Part shown: piece after piece, positions 37,751 to 51,183 of the stretch | How positions within the stretch are numbered: position 1 is the stretch's first letter | How the letters are laid out: each line of letters starts with the position of its first letter | Origin: Paraescarpia echinospica | Taxonomy: Eukaryota; Annelida; Polychaeta; Sabellida; Siboglinidae | Length of the DNA stretch: 64,000 bases | Reading direction: 5' to 3' | NCBI GenBank assembly: GCA_020002185.1 | Contig: JAHLWY010000206.1 | Coordinates: forward strand, 1-64,000 | Notes under the pieces: model-generated | The model's database searches: none | What the model saw: only the letters and a program-made list of their open reading frames with translations | Told to the model about the DNA's origin: nothing | Program-made: the position numbers and the translations under genes

Positions 37751-40700
37751 AAAGGTACTCAACCAATTCGATTGTTTTGGTCCTCGCATTTCTTAGTAAT
37801 TTCACACACAAAAAATGAATCAAGTACTCCCCAACGATATCCTAGTTCGTTTATGCATACGTATTAGGTTTTTTATAATTAATACAAAAACTGCGAACTC
37901 TTTCATTTTTAGATCCGGTTTTTTGCTTCCATTTTAGATGAGTATGGACATTGAACTTTGCGTGGAATCGCGTTCTTGTCTTCTCGTGATCGCGAATTAT
38001 GGGCGAGATTGACCTTTGACCCCACGCTTTGGCGTTGTTGATGTTATGGAATTCCGAGTTTAGGCAATGAGTGGACGTCCACGAACATATATGCCACCGA
38101 CACGACAAAATGGGCTAAATTAGATAGACAAAGATAGTACCCACGCATAAAGGTGTATTTCTATTTGGGAACGACTATGGAACGAAACAAAGTAAACAGG
38201 AGTTGGCGTCCGTGCCAGTGGACTGTGCCAGTGGCCGTGGGCCGTTGCCCGTGCCGTGGCGTGGGGTCAGTCACAACATCAACAGATGAGATGCAGCGTT
38301 CGCAAAGGTTCTTCCAGACAGGTTAGTAATTTCGAATTATTAAGCTATAATCACGTATATTAATGTTGCTTGTACTAAATTTATTTAATTGTTTACCCTT
38401 TAGTCATAGCCAATGGCAATGACGGTATGGGCGGCCTGGCTGGGCCCTGTTTACTAGACTAATATCAGCTAACAGTACGACGCTATGGCATATACCTATG
38501 TCAATGATAGTGACTATATTATGTCTATGTCGTATTTATGGTAGTAAGCTAGTAGCCTAAGTAGGCTTGGGATAATAGTAATAGTGTAAATGCATTATAA
38601 ATGATCCGTAACGATTTTAATTATCGAACCAATAGTAATAGATTGAACAAAAACAATATGTACATAATTGACTAACAACAGTAATGTAATAGTAATTTAA
38701 TTAATCTATTACTTTTATATTAAAAAAATACTATTATTGGACATTAAAAAATTTAATTTGAATTCAATTGTATGTAATCTTGGCATTTAATGATTTACAA
38801 GGAAAAGAATATTCCAGTAGTTTCACCAGGTTTTTTGATTGCCCCTTCTGTGAGTTTTTATCATGTTCAGAAAACCAGCGCCCCTCAATACCGTGAAATT
38901 TAATGCCTATAACATGAATATATATATATAGCTCGCTTTTGACCGTTGGCATTGGTTGCATTTGGCAGGTGGTCGTTCATTGCATTGCAACTTTTGCAAG
39001 TACATAAAATGATTATTGTTAGAAACAATCAGTGCTGACTATTAATACATGTACTATATTTTCAGAACTCGAGGTGTTTCAACACCACATGCAGATGTAT
39101 GCTTCAAAGCTCTTCACCTTCAGGCAAATGAGTGTTGTCAAATGTGGTTACTCTGTCACCAAACCTGTTATCAAAATTATAAATACAAGCAATAAACAAG
39201 TATATCATAGGCGGATCCAGGCGGGCCTGGGGGCAGGTGCCCCTGTAGACCTTAAGAATTTGGCGTGTTTGCAAATCTTTTATAATGGGCCCACGCGACT
39301 GTGTCCTCCCAGACCATTTGAAATGTGCCCCAGTTTAGGCAACAAAATGTAGACTACACCATTTGGTTCGGCTGCCAGTGGAGGTTTTTGTGCCCCCCAG
39401 ACTCGATTTCTGGATCCACCCCCGTATGTAATAGTTGTTTGTCTGCATGAGGATTTTGCAGTAATGTGTGTCCTTGTTAAATTGCATATTGTTGTTAGAA
39501 ATGCATGTGAATTAAAGTAAAGACAATGTAAAGTAAAAACATTTTATTGAAACTATTTTATGAGATTGACTACAAAATAATGAAAAGTACAATACAACTA
39601 CAGGTACAATCACTGCACTTGATGTGTATAATGTAATAATTTTCAATATCATATACACATCACATGCACATAAAATGAAAAACAATAGAAACAAAAATTA
39701 GGAAGAGGCTGAAAAAATGTCAGGTATATATAAAAAAAACAGATACTTTTATCAAGATTCTTTGTTACAAAAAAACAACACTAGTACACGATATCAAATG
39801 CTAGTTGTAGTTTATACATGCCTTGTATGTTTACAACTTAGTGACTAAACAATTATGTGTATTTAACAACAATTTTTAATATCGCATGCCCATAACATGT
39901 AAACCAATAAGAAAAAAAATTATGAAGATGTTTAGTTGAACGAATGTAATATGTACAGGGGCTGTACATATCAAATAAAAATAACTATTATGAAACCATA
40001 ATTTTTTTTTAACAAAGAATCATAATTTATGGTTCTTTGTTAAAAAAACATCAATATGATATAAAATTCAATTTTTTTTAGTTTTTGCAATGCTTGGTAT
40101 GCATGTTTACAACTCGCAAATAATAGTGACTAGACTAGTCAGGGTCATCGTCATGTGACTGAGAATTACATGTACAATCACTACATGCTACATTGCTCAG
40201 GTTTACTCAGCTGTATGAAGAGTACCGGCTACAGGCCGCAATATTTTTGTACGAATAGTCTTCGTATATTAATTTCAGTGTGGCTGAATGCTTCCCACAT
40301 AAGTCGAGATGGTGTTCGATTTAACAGATCTGCCAGGGAGTCAAGTGTAAAGTGCTTTGAGCAATCCTGAGGACTGGATACTACAACATATCAGAACTAA
40401 CTTTGCTCAAGTGTTGTTTATAACATAATTAGTATAGTGGGTTCAGGTGTATAATCATCATGTGAAGTGAAAATGTAATGTAAATTATTTGTGAAAATAT
40501 AAACAAGTGATAAAAAAGAATAATTTATAAATATGAAACGTGGCATGAAAAGTATAATAACAGTCCTCATGATACATAGAGAACTTAAACAAGTAAAATT
40601 CTGCTGTCAGTGTATCAACAGATTGTTATTGAAAAATGTGAAAAGGCTTTCAATACCATTACTTCATCACAAACTTGTTTGTACATAACAAGTACCTGGC

Positions 40701-42198
40701 GTACATTGCAAGAACTCAGCTGGCTGCCACTGACTATCAGCAACACAAAGACAATGAAACCCTACCACTGTAACAATGCTGGATAATTGGTGTATTTTTT
40801 CATGGACACTGCTAAAAGTTAATGTTGAATTGAATACAAATACGGTGTATTATTGAATTTTGATAAATGTGTCATCACATATCAAATATAATACATGTCA
40901 GAGCTATGCTAATTGTCACTTTGTCTCTGGTATAGGTAGATGCGGATGTACAGCAAAATGTCAGGAAGCTGGTATGCAGTACCATCGAAGACAGCGAACA
41001 CATACAGTGATGTCATCGATATCCAAACCGATGTAGTTCACCGAAGAATGCTTGACACTGAACCTGTCTCACAGCGTCAAGAGTTGTTGCCCAAAGACTC
41101 ATGCTATATCTGCCAGACCCTGGCACCCACCGTTCCATCACCAACTGCCGAGCTAGTCAGGCGTCACCATATTCGTATGTCGAGCAACCTGCATTCTACA
41201 TTGGTTTTTAGTCAGTTAAGCTAACTGACTGACCTGGAAGCCAGTGTACACCCCATCGGCACTGGGGAATCTGTCATGGATGCAACACACGACACAATTG
41301 GAATCACTTGGTGGACATTCACACGACAAACCATTAATATGCTGCATGGCTGTAGAACTTTGTCCGAGATCCTGGACAAATACAACTGCCAGTATGCCAT
41401 ATTAACTTGGAGAACTAGTGGTATTAAGCACACTAGTAAAATATCCTGTAAAGAAAAGCATATATTCAGTAAACAAAAACAAGTATCATTGTAGTGTTGG
41501 GAGTAAATAATTATGGAATGTTCATTCTCATAATCAGTAAATATAAAATAATGTTTCATGTGTGACCTGCAGCATTTCACAAGAAAAACGGCAGCATGAA
41601 ATGTGCTACTACAGCTGCATCTATACATGTTGATATCTTAGGAACAGTCAGTGTTTACCGGGGTTGTTCCGGAGGAGGGAGGGGGTGAGTTGATACAGCA
41701 TGCAGACACTAGTAGAATATGCTCTTTTTCAAAACAATGAAAAATGTTTACTATTTTTTCTTTATAATGTGTTCATTGTCATTACATGAATTAAACATTG
41801 TTCAATTTCATTACAATGATGCCTGATCTTAGTCAATATTGTAGACTGATTTGAATTCTGCTAATCAGTAAAGCTCATTTATATATATATTTTTTCAGTA
41901 TACAAATTCATGTTAGTGTCTGCCATGTGCAACTACTACACCTATTCATGTTTAATATTTTAAGGTTCTGTCTGAGGTTGAATGGGCAAGGTGAATGTTG
42001 GAAATTACAAAATGAGGTGTATTTGTGATGCTAACAGTATATTTTCACGCCAAGTATTCAAAGGATCATAACATGTATGTTTATTAGCATGAGTCTTTGG
42101 GCAACAATAACTATAACCTAAACAATCTGGTGTAAATTGTACACACAAAAGTCTTTTCAAAAACTATAAAACTATTTTGAACATAAATAAATTCTTAT
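37751..42198. other. No gene recognised
   Basis: AT-rich DNA with isolated exon-like pieces: a GC-richer block ending in a donor at 38320-38335 (ACAG/GTTAGT), a segment after TTTTCAG at 39065 (VFQHHMQMYASKLFTFRQM), and a frame at 40940-41224 after a CTCTGGTATAG acceptor. They do not connect in phase and match nothing I recognise. A simple-repeat-poor, low-GC background otherwise. Confidence 0.5.
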
Positions 42199-43564
42199 AT
42201 GGCACCTTGCAAGCGGCAACTCAGGGCAAAACGACACTTGGTTTGCAACGACTGCCAGAGCTGGGTGGATTTTGCGTTGTCTGGCTGTCCAAAATCATGG
42301 GCAGAGACCAAAGATGATGGATTCACCTTTCGGTGTATGGGGTGTTTGAGGGTGGAATGTCTGATGAAGGAGGTGTGTAAGTTGACGGATATAGTGAAGG
42401 AGATGGAGGTGAGACTCAACATAGAAATAGATGGAGCAGAGAGGGATGACGCAGAGAGAGTTGAGAATTCTACAACACAGAAGGAGTCGAGTTGTGACAC
42501 AGAGACTGAAGAAAGGAGACTGAGAGGAGGGAAGGTGACCGGTGTGAAGGAACAAGAAATTGAGAAGACAGAGGGACGGAGGAAAAGTGTTCGGCAGAGG
42601 AAAAGAAAACGGGTCAGTGGGGATAGATCAACAGGTAGTCAGACTGTAGAGAACGAGGGGAGACGCAACAGCGATACAGGTGGTGAAGAGGTAGATACCA
42701 CAGAGGCAGTTAGTAAGACTGTGAGACAGAAGACTGATGGAAGAAGACAGTGTTCAGCAAAAAACAGAAAACATGACAGGCGTGAAGGTGACAGGGGAAA
42801 AAGTGACCGTAGTGAAGGAGGTAGCCGGGGAAAAGGGACGGGAGAGGAGAGAAGAAAATGCGATGGGAGGAAAGATGAAGGGACGAAAGGAAGTGAGAGT
42901 AAATGTGCTAGAAGAGAAGATGACAGGAGGAAAGGGGACAGGAAAGAAGGGAACGGAAGAGAATGTGACAGGAGAGAAGATGGCAAGAGGAAAAGACAAC
43001 AACCAGAAATATGCAAACAGGAGGAGCTACTCCGAGGCAGTGATTGATGGGGCTAGGAGAAAAGAGAGAGTGCTTATGGGCGATTCAATTCTGAGAAAAA
43101 CAGACAAGACTATATGCGAGGGGAAGGACGTTGTTGTATGTCTACCTGGGGCTAGAATAGAGCATGTGACTGAAAGGGTAGATAAGGTATTGGGACATGG
43201 CAAGGGAGGGTCTATACTAGTACACGTTGGGACAAACAATGCAGACAAAGAGGGAACAACTGGGATAGTTCAGAAGTACAGACATCTAGTAAGGAAGCTA
43301 AAGAAGACAAGAGTGGAACAGGTTGTTCTCTCAGGAATTTTGCCAGTAATGGGAGGAAGGGGGGCATCATACAGAAACTGTAAGAGGATGGCGATCAACG
43401 CACTAGTTGAGCAGATGTGTGAAGTAGAGGGCGTGGGATTCATAGATTTATGGGGGTTCTTTGTTGGGAGAGAAGATATGTACATGAGAGATGGCCTCCA
43501 TCTAAGTGGAAAGGTGGCAGCAGTATTCTCAGAGAATCTGCTGAGATCTGTTGCATCTATTTAA
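42199..43564 (+). pseudogene. CR1-like ORF1: cysteine finger plus SGNH esterase domain
   Basis: The head has VCNDCQSWVDFALSGC and FRCMGCLRVE, a PHD-like set of cysteines. A long charged, repetitive middle follows (42480-43020). The C-terminal domain has the SGNH hallmarks: LMGDSILRKTDK (block I serine), ILVHVGTNNADKEGT (Asn block), VLSGILPVMGGRGASYRN, and MRDGLHLSGKVAAVF (Asp-x-x-His block). CR1-type ORF1 proteins carry such esterases and bind RNA. The first half is in one frame to about 42740 and the second in another to TAA 43562-43564; both are open over about 300 bases, so one indel in the charged region separates them. Confidence 0.85.
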
Positions 43565-46404
43565 ACTAAATTCGCAGGGGGGACTCGCAGAGAAGCCTGA
43601 AACTGGAGGCATAGATAAAGACAGCAAAAATAATTCAGCAAAGAACAGTCTGGAAAACTGTTCTGAAGCTGGATATAAATGTGTTTGTTTAAATGCAAGG
43701 AGTATAGTAAACAAAAGAAATGAACTAAACATTATGGTAGAAGATATTGATCCTCACATAATAGGTATAACCGAATCATAGGCAACCACCGATGTATCAG
43801 ATGCCGAATTGGGACTGACAGGATATGTAATGTTTAGGAAAGATAGAATAGGAAGAAGGGGAGGTGGAGTTATTTTATATATTAAAGAATCTATCCAGGC
43901 TTATGAAATAAAATTAGACAGAGAAGCAGATTGCGAAGAAGCTGTTTGGTGTAACATAGTTACAGGAAAGTCAACGTTAACGGTTGGATTAGTTTATCGA
44001 AGTCCAAACATAAGCATAGAAGAGAATGAAAAAATACAAAACGCTATAAGGGAAGTGAGCAAACTGGACTGTGTTATTATGGGGGATTTCAACCATGGGC
44101 AAATAAAATGGAAATCTCTACAGAGTATGGGTAGTGAGGACCACAAGTTTTTAGTTTTAGTACAAGATAGTTTCCTTTCTCAACATGTGCTAGAACCAAC
44201 CAGGGGAGAGAATGTGTTAGACATAGTTTTGTCCTCACAGAATGAATTAGTTGACAATGTCATGGTATGTGAGCCACTGGGAAATAGTGATCACAACCAG
44301 ATACATTTTACCATCAAAGTAAAATCAGAAAGGAATAGTAAAAAGCAGTACAGGAGAAATTTCCACAAAGGAAAATATAAGGACATAAGGAAATATTTAG
44401 CAAAGATAGACTGTAATAACACACTGAAGAATAAGACAGCAACAGAATGCTGGAATATCTTAGAGTGAAATTGAATGCATCATCGTCAAATTTGTTCCCT
44501 TAAAAAAACACGGGAAACGGTCCAAAAAGAAACACTTATCGAAAGAAGCCATTATAAAAATTAAGTATAAAGAAATTATGTGGAAGTCATATAGACGTAC
44601 TGGAAATGACGAAGACTACAACATTTATAAAGAAGCACTAAACCAAGCTACAGCTGAAATTAGAAATTCAAAGAGAAGCTATGAACATAAATTAGCTTGT
44701 AATATAAAACATGACAGCAAGAGTTTTTATGCATATATTCGAAGCAAACAGAAAGTTCAGGATAAGGTTGGTCCTCTAGAAGATAGTGCTGGAAATGTAA
44801 TATCAGAAGGATTCTTAATGGCAGAAGACCTGAATGAGTATTTTAGTTCAGTGCTTACCAGAGAAGACACTAGTTCACTGCCAGTACCAGAGGCTAAGTT
44901 CAAGGGGGCAGAATCAGACTATTTAAGACAGTTAATTGTAACCCCAGAAATGGTAGCTAAGAAAATCAGGGCTATGAAGGATAATAAATCACCTGGAGTG
45001 GATGGTATTCCACCCAAACTACTATTGGAAATTGTAGAACAAATTAGCATACCGCTTGCAACAGTTTTCAACTTGTCATTAGAAGAGGGAGTGGTTCCTT
45101 TAGAATGGAAAGAAGCAAACATTATACCGTTATTCAAAAAAGGTTCGAGAAACAAGTCAAATAATTATAGACCAGTTAGTTTAACATCAGTGATTTGTAA
45201 ATTATTAGAAAGACTAATTAAAGATCACATGGTGGATTTTCTTGTTAAACATAACTTGATAAACCCATCTCAACTTGGGTTTCTAAAAGCGAGGTCATGC
45301 TTAACAAATATGTTATGTTTTTGGGAAGATATCACTAAGTGGGTAGATGATGGATCACCAGTAGATATCATCTACTTAGATTTTCAAAAAGCTTTCGACA
45401 AAGTGCCACATCAGAGATTACTGCTTAAACTAAAGGCCCATGGCATAGGAAATGGTATAATTAACTGGATAGAAAAATGGCTGATTGACAGAAGACAGCG
45501 GGTAGTTGTTGATGGGGAGGCTTCAAACTGGAAATCAGTTTTGAGTGGGGTTCCACAGGGATCAGTACTGGGACCTATATTATTCTTAATATATATAAAC
45601 GATTTGGACGATAATATTAAAAGGATTAAAAGTGATGGAGATAGACAGCATTTACAGGATGATCTTGACAGGTTGATCAAATGGTCTGAAAAGTGGCAAA
45701 TGTTGTTCAATTTTGGGAAATGTAAATGTCTTCACACAGGACATGGAAACGAATATGTAGAATATACAATGGGGGGAACTGTACTAAATACTACTGTAAA
45801 AGAAAAAGACTTAGGGCTGACAATTAGTGCTGACATGAAGGTTTCAGAGCAGTGTGGAATTGCAGCTTCAAAAGGAAATCAAATCCTTGGATTGACTAGG
45901 CGAAATATAGCATATAAAGAAAAAGAACTAATAATACCGCTGTACAAAACAATAGTTAGGCCTCATTTAGAATATTGTATACAAGCGTGGAGGCCATACC
46001 GCAAGAAGGACATAGATATGATAGAAAGAGTACAGAGGAGAGCGACTAAAATGATACCAAAACTGAGGGATCTTAGTTATGAAAAACGCCTAAAAGAATG
46101 TGGTTTAACAACACTAGAGAACAGGAGATTGAGAGGAGATCAGATAGAAGTGTTTAAAATATTGAATGGTTATGAAAATATTGATAGAAATATGTTTTTT
46201 TCAGTTAAGAAAGATAGAAAGACTAGAGGACACGAAGTTACATTAGTAAAGGAACAGTGTAAATTAGACGTAAGAAAGTTTTCATTTTCACAAAGGACTG
46301 TGAATGTATGGAACAGATTATCTGATGATTGTGTGGGTGCTAGTAGTGTGAATATGTTTAAAAATAAAATCGACACATACCTCAGAAGGGCTGGATATAT
46401 GTAG
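43551..46404 (+). pseudogene. CR1-like ORF2: endonuclease and reverse transcriptase without the catalytic box
   Basis: Endonuclease: CLNARSIVNKRNELNIMVED, then HIIGITES followed by TAG at 43779-43781 where the family has Trp, GRRGGGVILYI, VIMGDFNHGQIKW and GNSDHNQIHF. A 2-base loss near 44466 shifts the frame. Reverse transcriptase: NKSPGVDGIPPKLLLE, NIIPLFKKGSRNKSNNYRPV, YLDFQKAFDKVPHQRLLLKL and LSGVPQGSVLGPILFLIYIN. Then NDLDDNIKRIKSDGDRQHLQ runs straight into the thumb: the F/YADD segment is deleted in frame at about 45616-45632. The C-terminus is complete to TAG 46402-46404. Three independent defects. Confidence 0.93.
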
Positions 46405-46510
46405 ATAAAAGGGTTGGACTCTCGATAAGCCAAAGGGCTTCCTTGTCCACCTGCCATCTAGAGTTAATTCTCTGGATGGCAATCTTGTTAAATCTTGTTA
46501 AAAAACCTTC
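46405..46510 (+). other. CR1-like 3' untranslated end
   Basis: Includes TTGGACTCTCGATAAGCC and CTCTGGATGGCAATCTTGTT, ending in a short direct repeat of AATCTTGTTAAA. No poly(A) tail, as is usual for CR1/L2-group LINEs. Confidence 0.75.
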
Positions 46511-47954
46511 TTCAAAATTGAATAATTAATTTTATAAACTTATTTCTGAGTCATCGCCATATGCTAAATACTTTTAATGTGTTTGTGGGTGTAATATAAG
46601 TGCAGAATTAACTTAGTTTTCCATGTCCAAGATGTTATTATTAAAATGTGTATGAAAACAAATATATATGTAAATGTGCACATTACAATTTTTTGATAAC
46701 TTATATGTGGTTGATTGTTGATTGTTATAAATTTGAAATTACCTGGATTGATCAAATGTGGGCCTCCCGCAGACTATGTATCCTCCCTGTGTCTGCCTGA
46801 CCCAGGTGACCGCCTTAGCTCCTCCTCTGCCTCCTCTCATTCCCATTATTGGGTTGCAGTGTGGCCTCTAGCAAAATCATAATTCTAGTTACGTATTATG
46901 CATTCATATATTGCTGTGGTGAGAATATATACACATATTGGTAAATACACAAGAATAGCTGGCATATGTCAGTTGAAAGGTATCACAGGATACCAATTAC
47001 ATAAATTATAGCCAGGCACCAAGGACCACAACGGAAACAAGTGCGAGCATTTTCTTGTGTAATCCTTATATATGGTGTACTCTAGCTTTATTTATATTTT
47101 ATGTATGTACACGTTTACATTTTTATATTGAATAAAATCATCATCACCATCATGGTTGAGAATATAATTTTTTTTTTTTTTTTGCATAAACTACAATGCA
47201 AATCTACAACATTCTGCAGTAATAGTATCAAAATGTGAGTCACAAAACACTGTTTTAATATAAAACTTTGTGTTTGACGTTGCACGAAATTACGGATACA
47301 CCCTGACTAAGTTACTTGCACGATCGACAGGGGCCTACTGCCAAACCAATGTTACTTGTCATTTCGCACCCTCACGTCATCTATTCTCTATATGTATTGT
47401 CGCAATAACATAGTTTATTAACAAGATCCTACGCAACCAAATACAATGCATATCAAATATTATACTCGTTGTCACAGCCTCTGACTGAATCTCTGGCTGA
47501 TATCGTCATGCCCATGGACCTGGTGACTGGCCTTAGACTTAGTCAGCCTCGAGTCGAGTGTAGACGTTCGCAAGTTGCAATTCTCGTTGAATTAATACAC
47601 GGCTACGCGTTCTTGTTGCTAACTGCGATAATGTAATACGTACCTTCGTACAACCATTTTGGAATCTTCTAATTGATACACCAAAGCACGTGTGTGTTGT
47701 TATTGTTTTCGAATGCGTGAGATGCCGATCTCGCGTAAAGCACGTGACCGAAATGGCGCAGGAGGTCGACAGCGCAATTGGCTTTCGTCAGTTATACCCG
47801 GTGTAACGACAAATATTTTCTTTTTGACGATTAAAAAACAAGTACGCATTTTTTATTAAACAGACTGTGCGCACTAGATAAACTATTCACACATTACACA
47901 TATGGACCTAAGAGAACCGGATTGGCCATGGGCAAACGAATTGGTTGAGGACCT
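46511..47954. other. No gene recognised
   Basis: AT-rich intergenic DNA. A run of T at about 47168-47183 follows a LINE-like or SINE-like AATAAAATCATCATC, hinting at another old retroposed end. Confidence 0.5.
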
Positions 47955-48252
47955 TTAACGATATATGATTATATTTATATCGCGCGCGAACATGCGTACA
48001 GTAATGATAGCGCCAATGTACGGAATTTCTGTGAAGCTCGACACAATATCAATTTTACGGTAACCGCGGAGCACCGGATAGTCGCCGCCGTAGAAGTCGA
48101 GTTTTACTTGAGTTTGTTTTGCGAAATTTGATCGTTGTAGGAATGTAAAATAATTCTTTTTGTAGCGTAGTGTGTATATGTATGTAAGATATGTGAGAAG
48201 TTTGGCGGCTGTAGGTGGTCGTTTTCATGGTTAGGTCAGAAAGTAAAAGATC
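47955..48252 (-). repeat. ~300-bp dispersed repeat, copy 2 (inverted)
   Basis: The inverse of 31664-31963 with roughly 5 percent differences and a few indels. Confidence 0.85.
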
Positions 48253-48605
48253 GCCACGACTGTTTCAACTACACAATGACAATGTCAATGACGTGTATAA
48301 ATCACTTATAATAATATATTTGTCTGCTGGGTGCAACTTCCTTTGACTTTGTCCTGACAGCTGTCAAGAACCTTCCAGCTTGCTACATACAGCTAGAGCT
48401 CGCTGACGCTGTTCTGCTCTGGCCTCTGTTGATGTGATGATCGATGGTGTGCAACCTCAGCAGCCAGCCAGTTACCTGGTTGGTACTGTTTTATTTTTAT
48501 CTTGTTAAATTGTCTACTTTTCATATTTATTTTTAATCCTTTGGCCGAAGGTCCAAGGGACTATTGCCATCACTATGTGTCCGCCGTCCGCCGTTAACTG
48601 CCGTA

Positions 48606-48882
48606 TCTCAGAAACCGTTCAGCAACTTTTTCTCTAATTTTGCATAGACATCTTGGGGCACTGCCACTATGCACAAGAAATTTGTATTTGATTGAATAAT
48701 TTTAAGGGCTCCCTAGGGCCTCCAAGGACCCCAAAACTGGTAAAAATGTAACATTTGGCCTATTTTGTCAAAAACTGTTCAGCAACTTTTTGTCTAATTT
48801 TGCATAGATGTATCTTAGGGTGCTGCCACTATATACAAGAAATCTGTATTTGATTGAATCATTCTAAGGGCACCTAAGGGGC
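48606..48882 (+). repeat. Direct repeat, two ~115-bp copies
   Basis: 48609-48720 and 48775-48882 share GTTCAGCAACTTTTTCTCTA (one change), TTTTGCATAGA and GTATTTGATTGAAT. They lie about 165 bp apart. Confidence 0.8.
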
Positions 48883-49236
48883 CCCCAAAGTGCAAAAGGT
48901 TTACATTATCTAGTGATGTGGTTTTGAGAAGGGCCCTTGAGATCACCCCCAACAGTAGATGTTGTGTAGTGTGCCAGAAAATCAAAAGCTGTGACTAATT
49001 TCTACAGCCTAGGCCATTGAGACCTTGACTAATCTTGAATTGGTCACAGCACCCAGGCAGAGTAGACACACTTGACCCCCTGTTAGACTGAACAGTTGCC
49101 TAACACTTTTAAACTGTATCTTCAAAACTATTGATTTTCCATAATTGCAAGTTGTGTTTATTTTTATGTTCATTTAATTATTATAAAATGGTGTGACTGT
49201 GGTGTGTATTGGTTAAAGATGTATTGTCTGTAGAAA

Positions 49237-49312
49237 CCTGTAGGTGACAAACATAGAAAATTAATATTCTGTCACCTGTAGGTGACAAACATAGAAAATT
49301 AATATTCTGGAC
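49237..49312 (+). repeat. Tandem duplication, 38 bp
   Basis: Two consecutive copies of a unit containing GTAGGTGACAAACATAGAAA and ATTAATATTCTG. Confidence 0.9.
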
Positions 49313-49559
49313 AACTATAGAGTGAAATATCCTACACTTTATTTATATCAAATGCATTCTACTGTTCTGTTTACGCTTTTCATGCCTTGTGTAGACATGG
49401 TACTGTGTAAATCAATTGTATCAATATAGACTAATAATTACAGATTCACAATATAGTTGACACCTGAAACAACCAAATGTCAACCATTAGAAGAGTTGAC
49501 ATAGTTCCGCTATACACTATATATGTAAATTTAACCAGCTGCCATGTCAAGTCCGTTAT

Positions 49560-49843
49560 AATTGTGACTAAGTGTTCAAAATTATTCAGGTAAATAGCAA
49601 ATAACAATGGACACAAGTTTTCTCCTCTACATTTGAGAAGAAGGCTGACACAGCCTGGCCCTCATTTATACATGATTTAGCATTTTTGTACATGTTGTAT
49701 ACAACTTTCAACACAATACCATTAATACCGCATGAAATTATCTTAGACCACAGGGAGGACCGGTCTACTAAATCAAATGCTTTCTTATAATCGATGAAGA
49801 CACAATAAAGCCTTTTGAGTCGAGACAAATACAATTCAACCAA
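49560..49843 (-). pseudogene. Non-LTR reverse transcriptase fragment
   Basis: An 85-codon frame with LYCVFIDYKKAFDLVDRSSL, WSKIISCGINGIVLKVVYNM and KNAKSCINEGQAVSAFFSNV, the palm region carrying the first catalytic aspartate (FIDYKKAFD). It then degrades where VRQGE...LSPLLF would follow (reads EEKTCVHCYLLF). Only about 85 residues survive. The motif spelling belongs to a Jockey/RTE-like group distinct from the two other LINEs here. Confidence 0.75.
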
Positions 49844-51183
49844 TACCCCTATCTGAACACTGCCTGTTCTTCACCTATTACATTCGCTTTGTTTAGGTAT
49901 GTGGTCAGTCTGGTGTTCTGAACAATCACTAAGGATTAATGAACACTTGTGCAGAATGTCACCCACTTGGCAGGTTTAATTGATCTATTCAGCAATGAGG
50001 ACACTGCTTAGGCCTCACTCTGGACACTGTCACTCACAGTGTTGTGTATTGTTTTAGTTGGTGCATTGAGCTAATCTACTTGATCATGAATCAGTGGTGG
50101 CTCTGGTTGTGTATTATACCCAGCTGTGGAGCTAAGATTCTCTGCCTGCTATTGTTTGATGGAAACTGTGACTAATATGTAATTGGTCACTGGCAGTAGC
50201 TTGTGTCAACAGACAGCATTAAGCCACTAGACCCCTGTTAAACTGGACAGTTGCCTGTAGGTTTTAAACTGTGTCAAACAGTGAGTCTACCTTTTGCTCT
50301 CAAATAATCTGTCCTCTTAGTTTTACACGTGGACATAATCTGGCATAACTTGATAAGTCTTTGTAGCAGCACATTTGTACTTCCAGTGTATCATTGCAAC
50401 ATAACATACATATTACATACTGTGTACCACATTTGAGTGTTGTGCATGTAATATTTCCATGCAATCCATTTGCATATATATTGTAAAACTTCAACAGCCG
50501 TTTTCTTCATTTTCACTTTTTAATCCCTGCCATGTTCAATGCTCCATAACTTTGCCAATTTTTGTAGCAGTCATATTTTTTGAAACTGTGTAAAGCACCC
50601 TACCAAACCTTTACAAGGATGTAAGAAAACAATGTTACAATTTTCCCGACTTATCACTCTTTTCTGAGTTTCTTATAATTTTTCTTTGTGAATAAACACA
50701 GTTGCTGTGACTCATTTTATTGATTCAATGTACTAGTCACAGAGATAGTTCAGTCCATGCCTGTACAACATGTTGTAAAACACAATGGTTGGCCATCTCA
50801 AACATTTTTATTTCTATATTTTTTATGACAAAATATGATGTGATTTCAAAAACCTCTCAGAATTTTTAAATTTTTCAGTGGTGCAAAGCTAACACATATA
50901 GCTACATTTTCTTCATTGGGTTACATAGGATAATAGCATGGGATCATTGTCAAAATGTTATGTTAGTCGCAAGATAGAATAACTATCAAAGTTTAAAAAA
51001 AAATACTATTTTGTCTGCAAATTGTGATCAAGTGTCAACATTTTATGACTATATCCTATTTCTATGTGTACAGAAATATGGAGAAATTACTACTCTTCAA
51101 AATAAACACAACTTGTAATTATCAATTTTGAATAGTTTTTTCTACAGATTTAATGGGTTAAAATCAAATATATTTTAAATTTG
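49844..51183. other. No gene recognised
   Basis: AT-rich, without open frames above 65 codons. It holds oligo-A/T runs and no motif I can name. Confidence 0.55.

Larger units (their letters stand above)
42199..46510 (+). mobile_element. CR1-like LINE, near full length, inactive
   Basis: ORF1 (zinc-finger-like head and SGNH esterase-like tail) and ORF2 (endonuclease and reverse transcriptase) in the right order, then a short 3' tail with the repeated TCTTGTTAAA (46483-46502). The 5' limit is set by the ORF1 start. Frameshifts, a nonsense codon and loss of the catalytic box inactivate it. A second copy of its 3' end lies at 52544-52625. Confidence 0.9.

Noticed and set aside
40940..41628. Exon of an unknown gene
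   Set aside because: An acceptor-like site is present, but the frames do not connect and no family was recognised.
42295..43016. Long serine/leucine-rich frames on the minus strand
   Set aside because: Antisense of the purine-rich charged region of the CR1-like ORF1.
49586..49843. Continuation of the CR1-like or RTE-type LINE
   Set aside because: The palm motif spelling differs from both, so it is a separate old fragment.
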